Shown here: positions 41,001 through 48,107 of the stretch, piece by piece
Layout of the letters: every line of letters starts with the position of its first letter
Position numbering within the stretch: position 1 is the first letter of the stretch
Source: Accumulibacter sp.
GTDB lineage: Bacteria > Pseudomonadota > Gammaproteobacteria > Burkholderiales > Rhodocyclaceae
Direction: 5' to 3'
DNA length: 59,319 nucleotides
Assembly (NCBI RefSeq): GCF_023806635.1
Contig: NZ_JAMTDQ010000095.1
Span: 1-59,319 of the forward strand
The notes under the pieces: generated by a model
The model's input: only the letters and a program-made list of their open reading frames with translations
Database searches by the model: none
Told to the model about the DNA's origin: nothing
Position numbers and translations under genes: made by a program

Positions 41001-42018
41001 CACCTACTGGCAACTAGTCGCCGCCGAACGCTACCCCCACGGCCTGCCCAAACCCTATTCCGACGACCCGACGCAGTGGATTTTCCACGGCCACCCGAAA
41101 CCGGCCAGCGATCCGCTGCAAGTCGCCATTGCCCGTCTGCTCGGCTACCGCTGGCCTGCGGAAAGCGCCCTCACCCCCGGCCCCTCTCCCGCGAGGGGGC
41201 GAGGGGAGCAATACATGGAACTCTCGGACGAGGCACGCGCCTGGATCAAGCGCTGCGGCGAACTCGACGCGCTCACCGACGACGATGGCATCGTTTGCCT
41301 GCCCGCCGTGCGCGGCGAAGCGGCGGCGGAATCGCGGCTGCGCGCCTTGCTGGCCAAAGCCTTCGGCAGCGACTGGTCGGCGGCACGCGAAAGTCAGTTG
41401 CTGCGCGACGCGGGCTGCGACGGCCTGCCGCTGGCGCAATGGCTGCGCGACAAGTTCTTCGAGGAGCACGTCGCGCGCTTCCAGAAGCGCCCCTTCATCT
41501 GGCACGTCTGGGACGGCCACAAGGAAGGCTTCGCGGCGCTGGTGAACTACCACCTGCTGACGCGCGAGAAGCTCAACACCCTGATCAACCTCTATCTGGG
41601 CGACTGGATCACCCAGCAAAAACGTGCCGTCGATGCCGGTAACTCGGATGCCACGCTCAAGCTCGCCAAGGCCGAGGCACTGAAGGCGCAACTCGAAGCC
41701 ATCCTGGCAGGCGAACCGCCCTACGACATCTTCGTGCGCTGGAAGCCGCTGCACCTGCAGCCGCTCGGCTGGGACCTCGACCTCAACGACGGCGTGCGCA
41801 TGAACATCCGCCCCTTCGTCGAGGCCGGCGTGCTGCGCATCCCCCGCGCCAAGCTCGGCATCAAATGGGACGCGGATCGCGGCAAGGATGTCGCCTCCGC
41901 CCCTTGGTTCAAGCTCGGTCCGACCTACAATCAGCCAGAAGGCACACGCATCAACGACCACCACACCACGCTGGCTGAGAAGAAAGAGGCGCGGGAGAAA
42001 CTTAAGGTGAAAGCATGA
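38035..42018 (+). CDS. pglX: BREX type 1 adenine methyltransferase PglX with DUF559 insertion
   Basis: This 1327-aa N6-adenine methyltransferase marks host DNA and is required for phage exclusion. Motif I is LLDPCAGSGHF (463-473), and catalytic NPPY begins at N676 (VITNPPYLGAG). The conserved N-terminal helical part is residues 1-258. Between MPYLRF and AGTFPAWP, residues about 259-445 are extra: a DUF559 domain (start M273; FRRQHPLGPYVVDFYCHEKR, AIELDGGQHSEEA, GIRVLRFWNNQV) bounded by palindromic elements. Three more elements sit at residues about 534-546, 631-643 and 1045-1058. All keep the frame open. The likely target-recognition region (residues about 815-990) uses AT-richer codons than its surroundings, as if exchanged. 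The family is normally about 1200 aa, so the excess equals the insertions. ATG 38035 has GAGG upstream; the stop overlaps the next ATG. Confidence 0.93.
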   Translation: MKQTLSRGHRKILEATVAQARATAEAGAEKALKALAVGAKEAPGHASDAQKKLRVRLRAHGRALGDLLHPDDTQAIDHLVTEIAYEHWHRMLFARFLAESDLLMHPDGYPVSLADCKEDAESFDPPARSEWEVAGRYAARMLPNVFRPDSPALAIQMPLETEQALEALLAKLPATVFQADDSLGWSYQFWQAPKKEEVQRQMKQAGTKVGADELPAVTQLFTEQYMVAFLLENALGGWWHRCHPHMALPVEMPYLRFLPSPSGRGAGGEGVSMPKHHDIPSEHIAFARQLRATQTDAEDLIWSLLRNRRLADAKFRRQHPLGPYVVDFYCHEKRLAIELDGGQHSEEAAKAHDARRDDYLAGHGIRVLRFWNNQVLAETESVQEVIWQALHDDCALTPTPLPKGEGLYGAVPPAATSLPHIGRESGGKHAVLPSPPGRGAGGEGEPVAGTFPAWPDTLSQFKLLDPCAGSGHFLVSAFHYLVPLRRATEQLSVRDAVDRVLADNLHGLELDARCVEIAAFALALAAWRYPDLDSPLPPGEGPGVRAKPIGYRPLPRLNIACVGVAPRSRRADWLKLAGGDERLEGGMAALYALFQKAPELGSLIDPMAATRGDLLDAHWQELESRLEQALLPSPSGRGAGGEGAGDDQDIEARVAAQGMVHASRILTRKYHLVITNPPYLGAGQHGPVLKDFCEEHYKAAKGDLANVFLERSLKLCAPGSAVSFVMPQNWLFLKSYQKQREHLLKFATWNLLARLGAGAFETIIGEVVNAVLLTLTHARPAEDHPLGGVDASAPKTPEDKATLLREGEVVTVGQMGQLRNPDARITFEAAMDLALLAQAAEGVHGFGSKDSPRFFRQFWELNGFETDWQLMQTTVEKTGLWGGYEQAVYWQQGKGILAEMGKAGLAIPAGKSAWGKLGVAVSQMRNLPCALHLGEIFDKNVAVVLPNDSKHLPAIWCFCSSSKYNEAVRKIDQKVNVTNTTLVKVPFDLTYWQLVAAERYPHGLPKPYSDDPTQWIFHGHPKPASDPLQVAIARLLGYRWPAESALTPGPSPARGRGEQYMELSDEARAWIKRCGELDALTDDDGIVCLPAVRGEAAAESRLRALLAKAFGSDWSAARESQLLRDAGCDGLPLAQWLRDKFFEEHVARFQKRPFIWHVWDGHKEGFAALVNYHLLTREKLNTLINLYLGDWITQQKRAVDAGNSDATLKLAKAEALKAQLEAILAGEPPYDIFVRWKPLHLQPLGWDLDLNDGVRMNIRPFVEAGVLRIPRAKLGIKWDADRGKDVASAPWFKLGPTYNQPEGTRINDHHTTLAEKKEAREKLKVKA
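38809..38845 (+). repeat. palindromic element R1 inside pglX (forward)
   Basis: Core ccctctccc/gggagaggg with a 3-bp centre, followed by the arm ctgggggcgagggcg. Translated in frame as PSPSGRGAGGEG. Its gaggg lies 7 nt before the ATG at 38851 of the DUF559 unit and could act as a ribosome-binding site. Confidence 0.85.
38851..39219 (+). other. DUF559 (Vsr-like nuclease fold) unit inserted in pglX
   Basis: About 120 codons from an internal ATG encode a complete DUF559 domain: SEHIAFARQLRATQTDAEDL, LWSLLRNRR-type helix, FRRQHPLGPYVVDFYC, LAIELDGGQH and LRFWNNQVLAETESVQEVIW. The family has the PD-(D/E)XK/Vsr-like fold; the acidic residues in VDFYC and IELDGGQH are present. There is no stop codon, so it runs on into pglX. 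It lies between inverted copies R1 and R2 of the palindrome. Confidence 0.85.
39217..39253 (-). repeat. palindromic element R2 inside pglX (inverted)
   Basis: Reverse orientation relative to R1: the long arm precedes the ccctctcccgaagggagaggg core. Translated as ALTPTPLPKGEGL. It closes the DUF559 unit on the right. A degenerate relative (ctctccctcacatcgggcg) occurs near 39283-39302. Confidence 0.8.
39328..39367 (+). repeat. palindromic element R3 inside pglX (forward)
   Basis: Forward copy with core ctctccccccgggagag and arm gggccgggggtgagggc. Translated as LPSPPGRGAGGEGE. Identical to R4 over 39 bases. It marks the right end of the inserted block, after which normal pglX sequence resumes with AGTFPAWP. 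Confidence 0.85.
39633..39671 (+). repeat. palindromic element R4 inside pglX (forward, other frame)
   Basis: Same 39-base sequence as R3 but read in a different frame, giving DSPLPPGEGPGVRAKP. It lies between AAWRYPDL and IGYRPLPRLN in the methyltransferase part. Confidence 0.85.
39925..39964 (+). repeat. palindromic element R5 inside pglX (forward)
   Basis: Variant core ctctcccagcgggagag with the same arm as R3 and R4. Translated as LPSPSGRGAGGEGAG, about 95 bases before the NPPY codons. Confidence 0.85.
41166..41208 (-). repeat. palindromic element R6 inside pglX (inverted)
   Basis: Inverted copy with a slightly different core (ccctctcccgcgaggggg). Translated as ALTPGPSPARGRGE in the C-terminal part of PglX. 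Confidence 0.8.
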
Positions 42019-43187
42019 AACGACTGACTCTGAAGAACGTCGGCCAGGTCAAGGAAGCCGACCTGCATTTCGGCGACCTCACCGTTCTGGTAGGTCCCCA
42101 GGCCAGCGGCAAGAGCATCAGCCTGCAATGGCTCAAGCTGCTCGCCGACACCGGCCTGATTCAGCGCCAGATGAAGACCTATGGTCTGGATTACGACGGC
42201 AGCCTCAAGCAGTTTCTCGACGTCTATTTCGGCGAGGGCATGCAGTCGATCTGGAAGGAACACAGTGCCATCCAGTTAGATGGCAAGGCGCTGAATACAG
42301 AATGGCGCATCGGCCGCTTGCAGCCGGAAAAACCGGAGTCGGCGTTCTTTATTCCCGCCCAGCGCGTGATTGCCCTGACCAGCGGCTGGCCCAGGCCGTT
42401 TCAGGGCTACAGCGTCGGCGATCCTTACACCGTGCGTGCCTTCAGCGAGGGTTTGCGCCTCTTGATGGAGCGCGAATTCACGGGGTCGGGTCCGCTGTTC
42501 CCCAAGTCTAATCGCCTCAAGAGCGACTACCGCAAGCTGTTGCAGCAGAGTGTCTTCGCCAACTTTTCTCTGTCCGTGGATAAGGTGCAGGCGCAGAAAC
42601 GCCTGGTCCTTCAGGCCGATGAGAAGCCGCTTCCCTACATGGTCTGGTCGGCCGGGCAGCGTGAATTCGTGCCGCTGCTGTTGGGACTTTACTGGCTGAT
42701 GCCGCCGGCTAAGGTGGCACGCCGGGGCGGAATCGAATGGGTGGTGATCGAAGAACTGGAAATGGGTCTGCATCCGCGCGCGATTTCCGTCGTGTTGCTT
42801 CTGGTACTCGAACTGATGTCGCGTGGCTACAAGGTGTGCCTATCAACCCACTCGCCGCAAGTGCTCGAACTGGTTTGGGCGTTGGAGGTGTTACGAAAGC
42901 ACAAAGGGAGCGCCGACGATCTGCTCAACCTCTTCGATGCGCCGCACAGCGCCGGTTTGCGCGAGATGGCGAGAGCGGCGCTCGGCAAGACCTCCAAGGT
43001 CTATTACTTCGATCCGGCGGGAACGGCGAAGGACATCACCGATCTCGACCCCTCTTCCGCCGAAGCGCAGGAGGCTAGTTGGGGCGGCCTGCTGGAATTC
43101 AGCGCCCGAGCCAACGAGACCGTGGCCAAGGCAGTGGCCAACTCGCCCGAGTTCGCGTCCGGCGATCTATTCGTGGAAAGCAAATGA
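42015..43187 (+). CDS. ABC/SMC-type AAA ATPase accessory to BREX
   Basis: This 390-aa protein has Walker A VGPQASGKS at residues 27-35, a signature-like VWSAGQREFVPLLLGL, Walker B WVVIEELEMGLHP and H-loop LSTHSPQVLEL, all in the order of OLD/RecF-like AAA_15/AAA_21 ATPases. It lacks the Toprim domain of OLD. Its start overlaps the pglX stop (ATGA), and its own stop overlaps the next gene the same way, so it is translated as part of the BREX operon. It is not one of the six core type 1 genes. It probably forms a two-gene effector or control module with the following small protein. Confidence 0.85.
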   Translation: MKRLTLKNVGQVKEADLHFGDLTVLVGPQASGKSISLQWLKLLADTGLIQRQMKTYGLDYDGSLKQFLDVYFGEGMQSIWKEHSAIQLDGKALNTEWRIGRLQPEKPESAFFIPAQRVIALTSGWPRPFQGYSVGDPYTVRAFSEGLRLLMEREFTGSGPLFPKSNRLKSDYRKLLQQSVFANFSLSVDKVQAQKRLVLQADEKPLPYMVWSAGQREFVPLLLGLYWLMPPAKVARRGGIEWVVIEELEMGLHPRAISVVLLLVLELMSRGYKVCLSTHSPQVLELVWALEVLRKHKGSADDLLNLFDAPHSAGLREMARAALGKTSKVYYFDPAGTAKDITDLDPSSAEAQEASWGGLLEFSARANETVAKAVANSPEFASGDLFVESK

Positions 43188-43630
43188 GCTTTGCCGCGGA
43201 TGTAAAGGCGACTCCGCATCTCGATGGAGCGTTTTGCAAAGGTTTAGGTGCTTTGTTGGCAGTCGACCGGGCGCGTGTCACAAAGGCAGCATCGACAAGA
43301 CTCCCGGGTAGCGTGAATGTGGATGCAGCCTTGCGAGCCAGTCAACCCGATGCCGCCCGCTGGGATTACGTTGTCGGAAAGCGGCAGGGAAATCGCGAGC
43401 ATCTGCACTGGATTGAGGTACACCCCGCTGGTTCTACTGGGAATATCAACGAGGTTGCGGCCAAGCTCGATTGGCTTGCAGAGTGGATGAGAGCGACCCC
43501 GCTTGCGGCCTATCCGAAGCAGATCGTGTGGATCGCCAGCGGCAAGTCGGCCTTCAATCAACGTAGTCCACAATTGCGCGCCCTGGCCAATCGGGGCTTG
43601 CGCTATGGCGGTAACCATCTGAGCCTGTGA
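43184..43630 (+). CDS. small protein paired with the ATPase, unknown (possible nuclease-like)
   Basis: This 148-aa protein is not recognised as a named family. Notable features: AARWDYVVGKRQGNREHLHWIEVHPAG is one block at residues about 57-83, in which D61 and the E-V-H of WIEVHPA could be the acidic pair of a degenerate PD-(D/E)XK core. NINEVAAKLDWLAEWM forms a helix and KQIVWIASGKSAFN a strand-turn. Coupled by ATGA to the ATPase and 2 bp before pglZ. ATPase-plus-small-partner arrangements are frequent in defence systems, so an effector or its inhibitor are both plausible; neither is shown. Confidence 0.7.
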   Translation: MSFAADVKATPHLDGAFCKGLGALLAVDRARVTKAASTRLPGSVNVDAALRASQPDAARWDYVVGKRQGNREHLHWIEVHPAGSTGNINEVAAKLDWLAEWMRATPLAAYPKQIVWIASGKSAFNQRSPQLRALANRGLRYGGNHLSL

Positions 43631-43632
43631 CC

Positions 43633-45972
43633 ATGAAAGCGCAAACTGTTCTCGAAGCCTTGACCATTCGCCTGAAGGAGCAGACAAAGCGTTTCAACCC
43701 GGCGCTGGAATCTGCCCCCGTCGCCATCCTCTGGACGGACGAAAGACGCGAGTGGGAACCCGTGCTGCCCAGGATCAAGGAAGCGCTACCGGAGTTGTTT
43801 GCGCTGGGCGCCTATGAACCCGACCAGCGTAGCGGCCCCGGCGTCTGGCTGCGCATGGTGGCCGATGGCCAGGCTGGTTCGGTCGACCCCGAGAGGACAG
43901 CCATTCTCTATCTGCCTGGCGTAGGCAACGGCCAACTGCGCACCGACCTGCGCGGCCTGAAGGGCGATCCGCAACTCGCACCGCTCGCCGAACTGCAATA
44001 CCGGGGCTGCTTCTGGCGACAGGAAAACGGCAAGGACTGGACGCTGCGCGCCTTTCTCGAATCCCGGCGCGGTGGCCTGGGGCTGCAGGTTTCGGCCAGC
44101 CAGGAAGCGGCACAGGCGCTCAAGGCGGCGATGGGCAAGCTGCTGATGCAGAATCTGCCCGCCCTCGATGCCATGGCCATCGACGAGCGCACTCTCAACG
44201 ACCTGATCAACCCGGCACCCGACGAAACCGTGCTGCGCTGGCTGACCGCGCCGGAAGCGACCCGAGCCGAACATGGCACCTCGTGGGAGAGTTTCGCGGC
44301 CAACGCGAAGAAGCGTTTCGGCGTCGATCTGGCGAAGGGACCGATGGAGGTCGCGCAGCGCATACTCGCCAGCAAGTCCGGCGAGGCGGCGCACCCGCTG
44401 TGGGAGAAGTATGTTGCCCACTGGCACAGCTATCCCGATGCCTACGAGGTGTTCCGGGGCATCGCGCCGCCCGACCTGTTGCAGGGGGCGGAACGCTATC
44501 CGCGTGAGAACGACGCCGATGAAAGGCGCCTGGCCGACGAGTTGCTGAAGGCCGCCAGCCTGGAGCCGGTGGCCGCTGCCCAGGCGGTGCTGGCCGCCGA
44601 AAGCAGGCACGCCGCGCGGCGGGAAGCGCTGTGGGCACGGCAGGGCCACGCCCCCCTGGCCACAGCCTTGGCCGACCTCGCACTCATCGCCAAGGCCTTT
44701 CTTGAGCCAGTGGCGGGGGGGAAGCCCGCCGAGGCGGCCCGACGCTATGCGGAGAACGGCTGGCGTGTCGATGCCGCCGCTCGTGGTGCCATGGCGATGG
44801 CCCAGCAGGCGGAGCTGGAAAAGCCGATCCACGCCGTGTTGGTCGCCCTTTACCGCCGCTGGCTGGAAAAGCAGGCCGAAGGTTTTCAGTGGATGGTGAA
44901 GAAGGACGGCTATCCGACCTGGAACCTGCCGGCGGTGGCCGATGGCACGGTGGTACTGTTCGTCGATGGCCTGCGCTTCGATCTGGCACGCGAACTGGAG
45001 GCCACGCTGCACAAGGACAACGGCTTGACGGTCGGGCTGGAACCCGGCTTCACCAGCATTCCCTCGGTGACCAGCAGCGGCAAGGTCTGGGTCTCTCCCG
45101 CCCGCAAGCTCGCCGATGGCGGCAATGGCGGTGACTTCGCGCCCAGGCTGCAACTGGGGAAAACCGAGGGCGCCTACACGGCAGCCAAGCTGCGCAAGGC
45201 GATGGAGCCGGAGGGCGTCGCCGTTGTCGATACCGAGAATCCGAGCCTCGCCTACGGCAGGGGCTGGGCGGAGTTTCCCGGCGACATCGATAGCGACGGC
45301 CATGCCAAGGGCCGGAAACTGGCGCGTGCCATTCCGGCCCACCTCGACGATCTGGCCAAGGCCATCCGTCGCCTGCTGAATGCCGGCTGGAAGCAGGTCT
45401 GGGTGGTGACCGACCACGGCTGGTTGCTGCTGCCGGACGGCCTGCCCAAGGCCGAACTTCCCGCCAGGCTGACCGAAACGAAGTGGGGCCGCTGCGCGGT
45501 GCTCAAGGATGCGGCGGCGGACGCCGACTGGCTGGTGTTGCCGTGGAGCTTCGACCCCGCCGTGCGCGTGGCGCTGGCTCCCGGCATCTCGGCGTTTTCC
45601 AGTGGCCGCGAATACGACCATGGTGGCTTGAGCTTGCAGGAGTCGGTGGTGCCCTTCCTGCGCGTCCAGCGCCATGGACCGGTCGCCGGGCAGCCGAGGC
45701 TGGTCGCGGTGAGTTGGAACATCCGCAGGACGATCTGCACGGTGAGGGCGAACGATGCCGCCGGTCTGACCGTCAGCATTGAACGGCTGGGGTCGACAAT
45801 CGGCGATGGGGAAGCCATCGACAACGACGGCAAGGGCCGCGTGGTGTTGGAGGAAGTGGATGACTTGATCGGCGAGCAGATCGCCGTGGTGCTGCGGAGC
45901 GACGGCCAGAAGGTGGCCGAGGAACGCTTGAATTTTGGAGAGGCGTGGGAAGGGAGCGCGAATGCAGCTTGA
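43633..45972 (+). CDS. pglZ: BREX type 1 protein PglZ (alkaline-phosphatase superfamily)
   Basis: This 779-aa hallmark BREX protein has a PglZ domain with metal-binding blocks TVVLFVDGLRFDLARELE (around residue 440), PSVTSSGKVWVSPARKL and WVVTDHGWLLLP (around 595). It probably hydrolyses phosphate or phosphodiester bonds; PglZ proteins of this superfamily have been proposed as nucleases. The ATG at 43633 is chosen; a GTG at 43627 would overlap the previous stop. The C-terminus overlaps brxL by 11 bp. Confidence 0.93.
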   Translation: MKAQTVLEALTIRLKEQTKRFNPALESAPVAILWTDERREWEPVLPRIKEALPELFALGAYEPDQRSGPGVWLRMVADGQAGSVDPERTAILYLPGVGNGQLRTDLRGLKGDPQLAPLAELQYRGCFWRQENGKDWTLRAFLESRRGGLGLQVSASQEAAQALKAAMGKLLMQNLPALDAMAIDERTLNDLINPAPDETVLRWLTAPEATRAEHGTSWESFAANAKKRFGVDLAKGPMEVAQRILASKSGEAAHPLWEKYVAHWHSYPDAYEVFRGIAPPDLLQGAERYPRENDADERRLADELLKAASLEPVAAAQAVLAAESRHAARREALWARQGHAPLATALADLALIAKAFLEPVAGGKPAEAARRYAENGWRVDAAARGAMAMAQQAELEKPIHAVLVALYRRWLEKQAEGFQWMVKKDGYPTWNLPAVADGTVVLFVDGLRFDLARELEATLHKDNGLTVGLEPGFTSIPSVTSSGKVWVSPARKLADGGNGGDFAPRLQLGKTEGAYTAAKLRKAMEPEGVAVVDTENPSLAYGRGWAEFPGDIDSDGHAKGRKLARAIPAHLDDLAKAIRRLLNAGWKQVWVVTDHGWLLLPDGLPKAELPARLTETKWGRCAVLKDAAADADWLVLPWSFDPAVRVALAPGISAFSSGREYDHGGLSLQESVVPFLRVQRHGPVAGQPRLVAVSWNIRRTICTVRANDAAGLTVSIERLGSTIGDGEAIDNDGKGRVVLEEVDDLIGEQIAVVLRSDGQKVAEERLNFGEAWEGSANAA

Positions 45973-48007
45973 TGCCCTGGACCGCAAGGCCGCCGAAGCC
46001 TTCGATGGCTACATCGTCCGCAAGGACCTGGTACGCCAGTTTTCGCGCCAGTTTCCGGTGCCTACCTATGTGGTCGAGTTCATGCTGGGCCGCTACTGCG
46101 CCACGATCGACGAGAGCGAGATTCAGGAGGGGCTGGCCATCGTCCAGCGCCAGCTTTCCGAGCGCACGGTACGCGCCGGCAACGAAGAACTGATCAAGTC
46201 TGTCGCCCGTGAAAAGGGCCAGGTGCGCATCATCGACATCATCACCGCGCGGCTGGACGCCAGGACCGATTCCTATGTCGCCGAGCTGCCCTCGCTCAAG
46301 CTGCGTGACGTGCGCATCTCGGCGGCACTGGTCACCGAGCACCAGCGGATGCTGACCGGCGGTTTCTATGCCGAGGTGACGCTGGGCTACGACGCCACCA
46401 TCGCCCAGGAGAAGAACGGCAGGCCCTTCGGCATCGACGGCCTGCGTGCCATCCAGCTTTCGCAGCGCGACGTACTCGACAAGATGGCCGCTGCGCGGGC
46501 CAAGCTGACGACGGCGGAGTGGAAGGACTTCCTGCTGCGCTCCATCGGCCTGGAACCGGCGCAACTGCCCGAGCGCAACAAGGACGCGATCCTGCTGCGC
46601 ATGATTCCCTTCGTCGAACGCAATTACAACCTGGTCGAGATCGGCCCGCGCGGCACCGGCAAGTCGCACCTGTTCCAGCAGGTCTCTCCCTACGCGCATC
46701 TGGTCTCCGGCGGCAAGGCCACCGTGGCGCGCATGTTCGTCAATAACGCCAACGGCCAGCGCGGCCTGGTCTGCCAGTACGACGTGGTGTGCTTCGACGA
46801 GGTGTCGGGCATCTCCTTCGACCAGAAGGACGGCGTGAACATCATGAAGGGCTACATGGAGTCGGGCGAGTTCTCGCGCGGCAAGGAAAGCATCCGCGCC
46901 GATGGCTCCATCGTCATGGTGGGCAACTTCGATGTCGATGTCGAACACCAGCAGCGCATTGGTCACCTGTTCCAGCCGCTGCCGCCAGAAATGCGCGACG
47001 ACACCGCCTTCATGGATCGCATCCATTGCTACCTGCCAGGATGGGACGTGCCCAAGCTCAAGCCGGACATCTTCACCGATCACTTCGGCCTGGTCAGCGA
47101 TTTTCTCTCCGAGTGCTTCACTCAGTTGCGGAACCAGAGTCGGCTGGCCACATTGCAAAACCGCGTTTTCTTCGGCGGGGCGCTGTCGGGCCGCGACATC
47201 AACAGCGTCAACAAAACCGTCAGCGGCTTGTTGAAGCTTCTCTATCCCGGCCAGGATGCTCAGGTCAGCGAGGAAGACCTTGAATGGGCCGTGCGCCTGG
47301 CCTTGGAAGTGCGTCGGCGCGTCAAGGAACAACAGAAGCGCATCGGCGCTGCCGAGTTCCGCAACACGCTCTTCAGCTATACCCTGGGCGCGGAAGGCGT
47401 CGAGAAATTCGTCTCGACGCCGGAACTGCAAAGTCAGGGCGGCATCGGTGACGAGCCGCTCGAAGCCGGACAAATCTGGACGCTCTCGCCGGGTGGCCAG
47501 GATGAGCATCCCGGCCTGTTCCGCCTCGAAGTGACCGAAGGGCCAGGCAGTGGCGTGCGCGTGCTCAACAAGCCGGTGCCGCAAGCCTTCCAGGAATCCA
47601 TCCGCTGCGCCGAGCAGAACCTCTACGCCAGAGCCAAGCAACTGGTCGGCGACCGCGATCCGCGCGCCCATGAGTTTTCCGTGCAGTTGCGCGGCTTTGA
47701 TGCCGCGAAGAGCGGTGCCAAGACCGGCGTGGCTTCATTGATCGCGCTGTGCAGTGCCCTGCTGCGCAAGTCGGTTCGTGGCGGTTTGGTTGTCGTCGGC
47801 GAGGTCACGCTGGGTGGCACCATCGAGCCGATCCACAACGCCGTCAGCCTGGCCGAACTCGCGGTCGAGAAGGGGGCGAACTCCTTGTTGTTGCCGGTTT
47901 CCTGCCGCCGCCAGTTGTTCGACCTGTCCGACGACATGGCGACCCGGCTGGATGTGGAGTTCTACCAGGATGCCAGGGATGCGCTGTTGAAGGCGCTGGT
48001 GGATTGA
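45962..48007 (+). CDS. brxL: BREX type 1 Lon-like ATPase BrxL
   Basis: This 681-aa protein has an N-terminal DUF4357-like/BrxL domain (AFDGYIVRKDLVRQFSRQFPVPTYVVEFMLGRYCA), an AAA+ core with Walker A IGPRGTGKSHLFQQ and Walker B VVCFDEVSGISFD, then a Lon-protease-like fold (LVVVGEVTLGGTIEPIHNAVSLAELAVEKGA). Where Lon has its catalytic-serine motif GPSAG this protein reads SGAKTG, so proteolysis is doubtful. BrxL is a DNA-binding ring ATPase. The ATG at 45962 has AGGGAG upstream and overlaps pglZ. Last core BREX gene; a 100-bp gap separates it from convergent mnmE. Confidence 0.93.
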   Translation: MQLDALDRKAAEAFDGYIVRKDLVRQFSRQFPVPTYVVEFMLGRYCATIDESEIQEGLAIVQRQLSERTVRAGNEELIKSVAREKGQVRIIDIITARLDARTDSYVAELPSLKLRDVRISAALVTEHQRMLTGGFYAEVTLGYDATIAQEKNGRPFGIDGLRAIQLSQRDVLDKMAAARAKLTTAEWKDFLLRSIGLEPAQLPERNKDAILLRMIPFVERNYNLVEIGPRGTGKSHLFQQVSPYAHLVSGGKATVARMFVNNANGQRGLVCQYDVVCFDEVSGISFDQKDGVNIMKGYMESGEFSRGKESIRADGSIVMVGNFDVDVEHQQRIGHLFQPLPPEMRDDTAFMDRIHCYLPGWDVPKLKPDIFTDHFGLVSDFLSECFTQLRNQSRLATLQNRVFFGGALSGRDINSVNKTVSGLLKLLYPGQDAQVSEEDLEWAVRLALEVRRRVKEQQKRIGAAEFRNTLFSYTLGAEGVEKFVSTPELQSQGGIGDEPLEAGQIWTLSPGGQDEHPGLFRLEVTEGPGSGVRVLNKPVPQAFQESIRCAEQNLYARAKQLVGDRDPRAHEFSVQLRGFDAAKSGAKTGVASLIALCSALLRKSVRGGLVVVGEVTLGGTIEPIHNAVSLAELAVEKGANSLLLPVSCRRQLFDLSDDMATRLDVEFYQDARDALLKALVD

Positions 48008-48020
48008 GCAACGGGACATC

Positions 48021-48107
48021 ATGAAGAAGGTCGGGAAGATCATTGGCGGATCCGCCAAACTCTTTCAGGTGGTTAGCTGTACGTTGCGGGGCTCTGCGGA
48101 AGGCTCG
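48021..48107 (+). pseudogene. possible truncated gene start at the BREX/mnmE junction
   Basis: Fourteen bases after brxL an ATG opens a frame MKKVGKIIGGSAKLFQVV, which reads like a genuine N-terminus. After about 25 codons it continues only as antisense of mnmE. It may be the stump of a further BREX-island gene cut by the island boundary, or chance. A 16-nt palindrome TTGGCGGATCCGCCAA (48043-48058) lies inside it and could be the brxL terminator. Confidence 0.3.

Noticed and set aside
38809-41208. CRISPR-like array formed by the GC-rich repeats
   Set aside because: The copies are irregularly spaced (about 60 to 1200 bp), occur in both orientations and lie inside a coding frame; no cas genes are nearby.
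38035-42018. pglX broken into several genes by the insertions
   Set aside because: The frame is continuous through all six palindromes and the DUF559 unit; methyltransferase motifs before and after are in the same frame.
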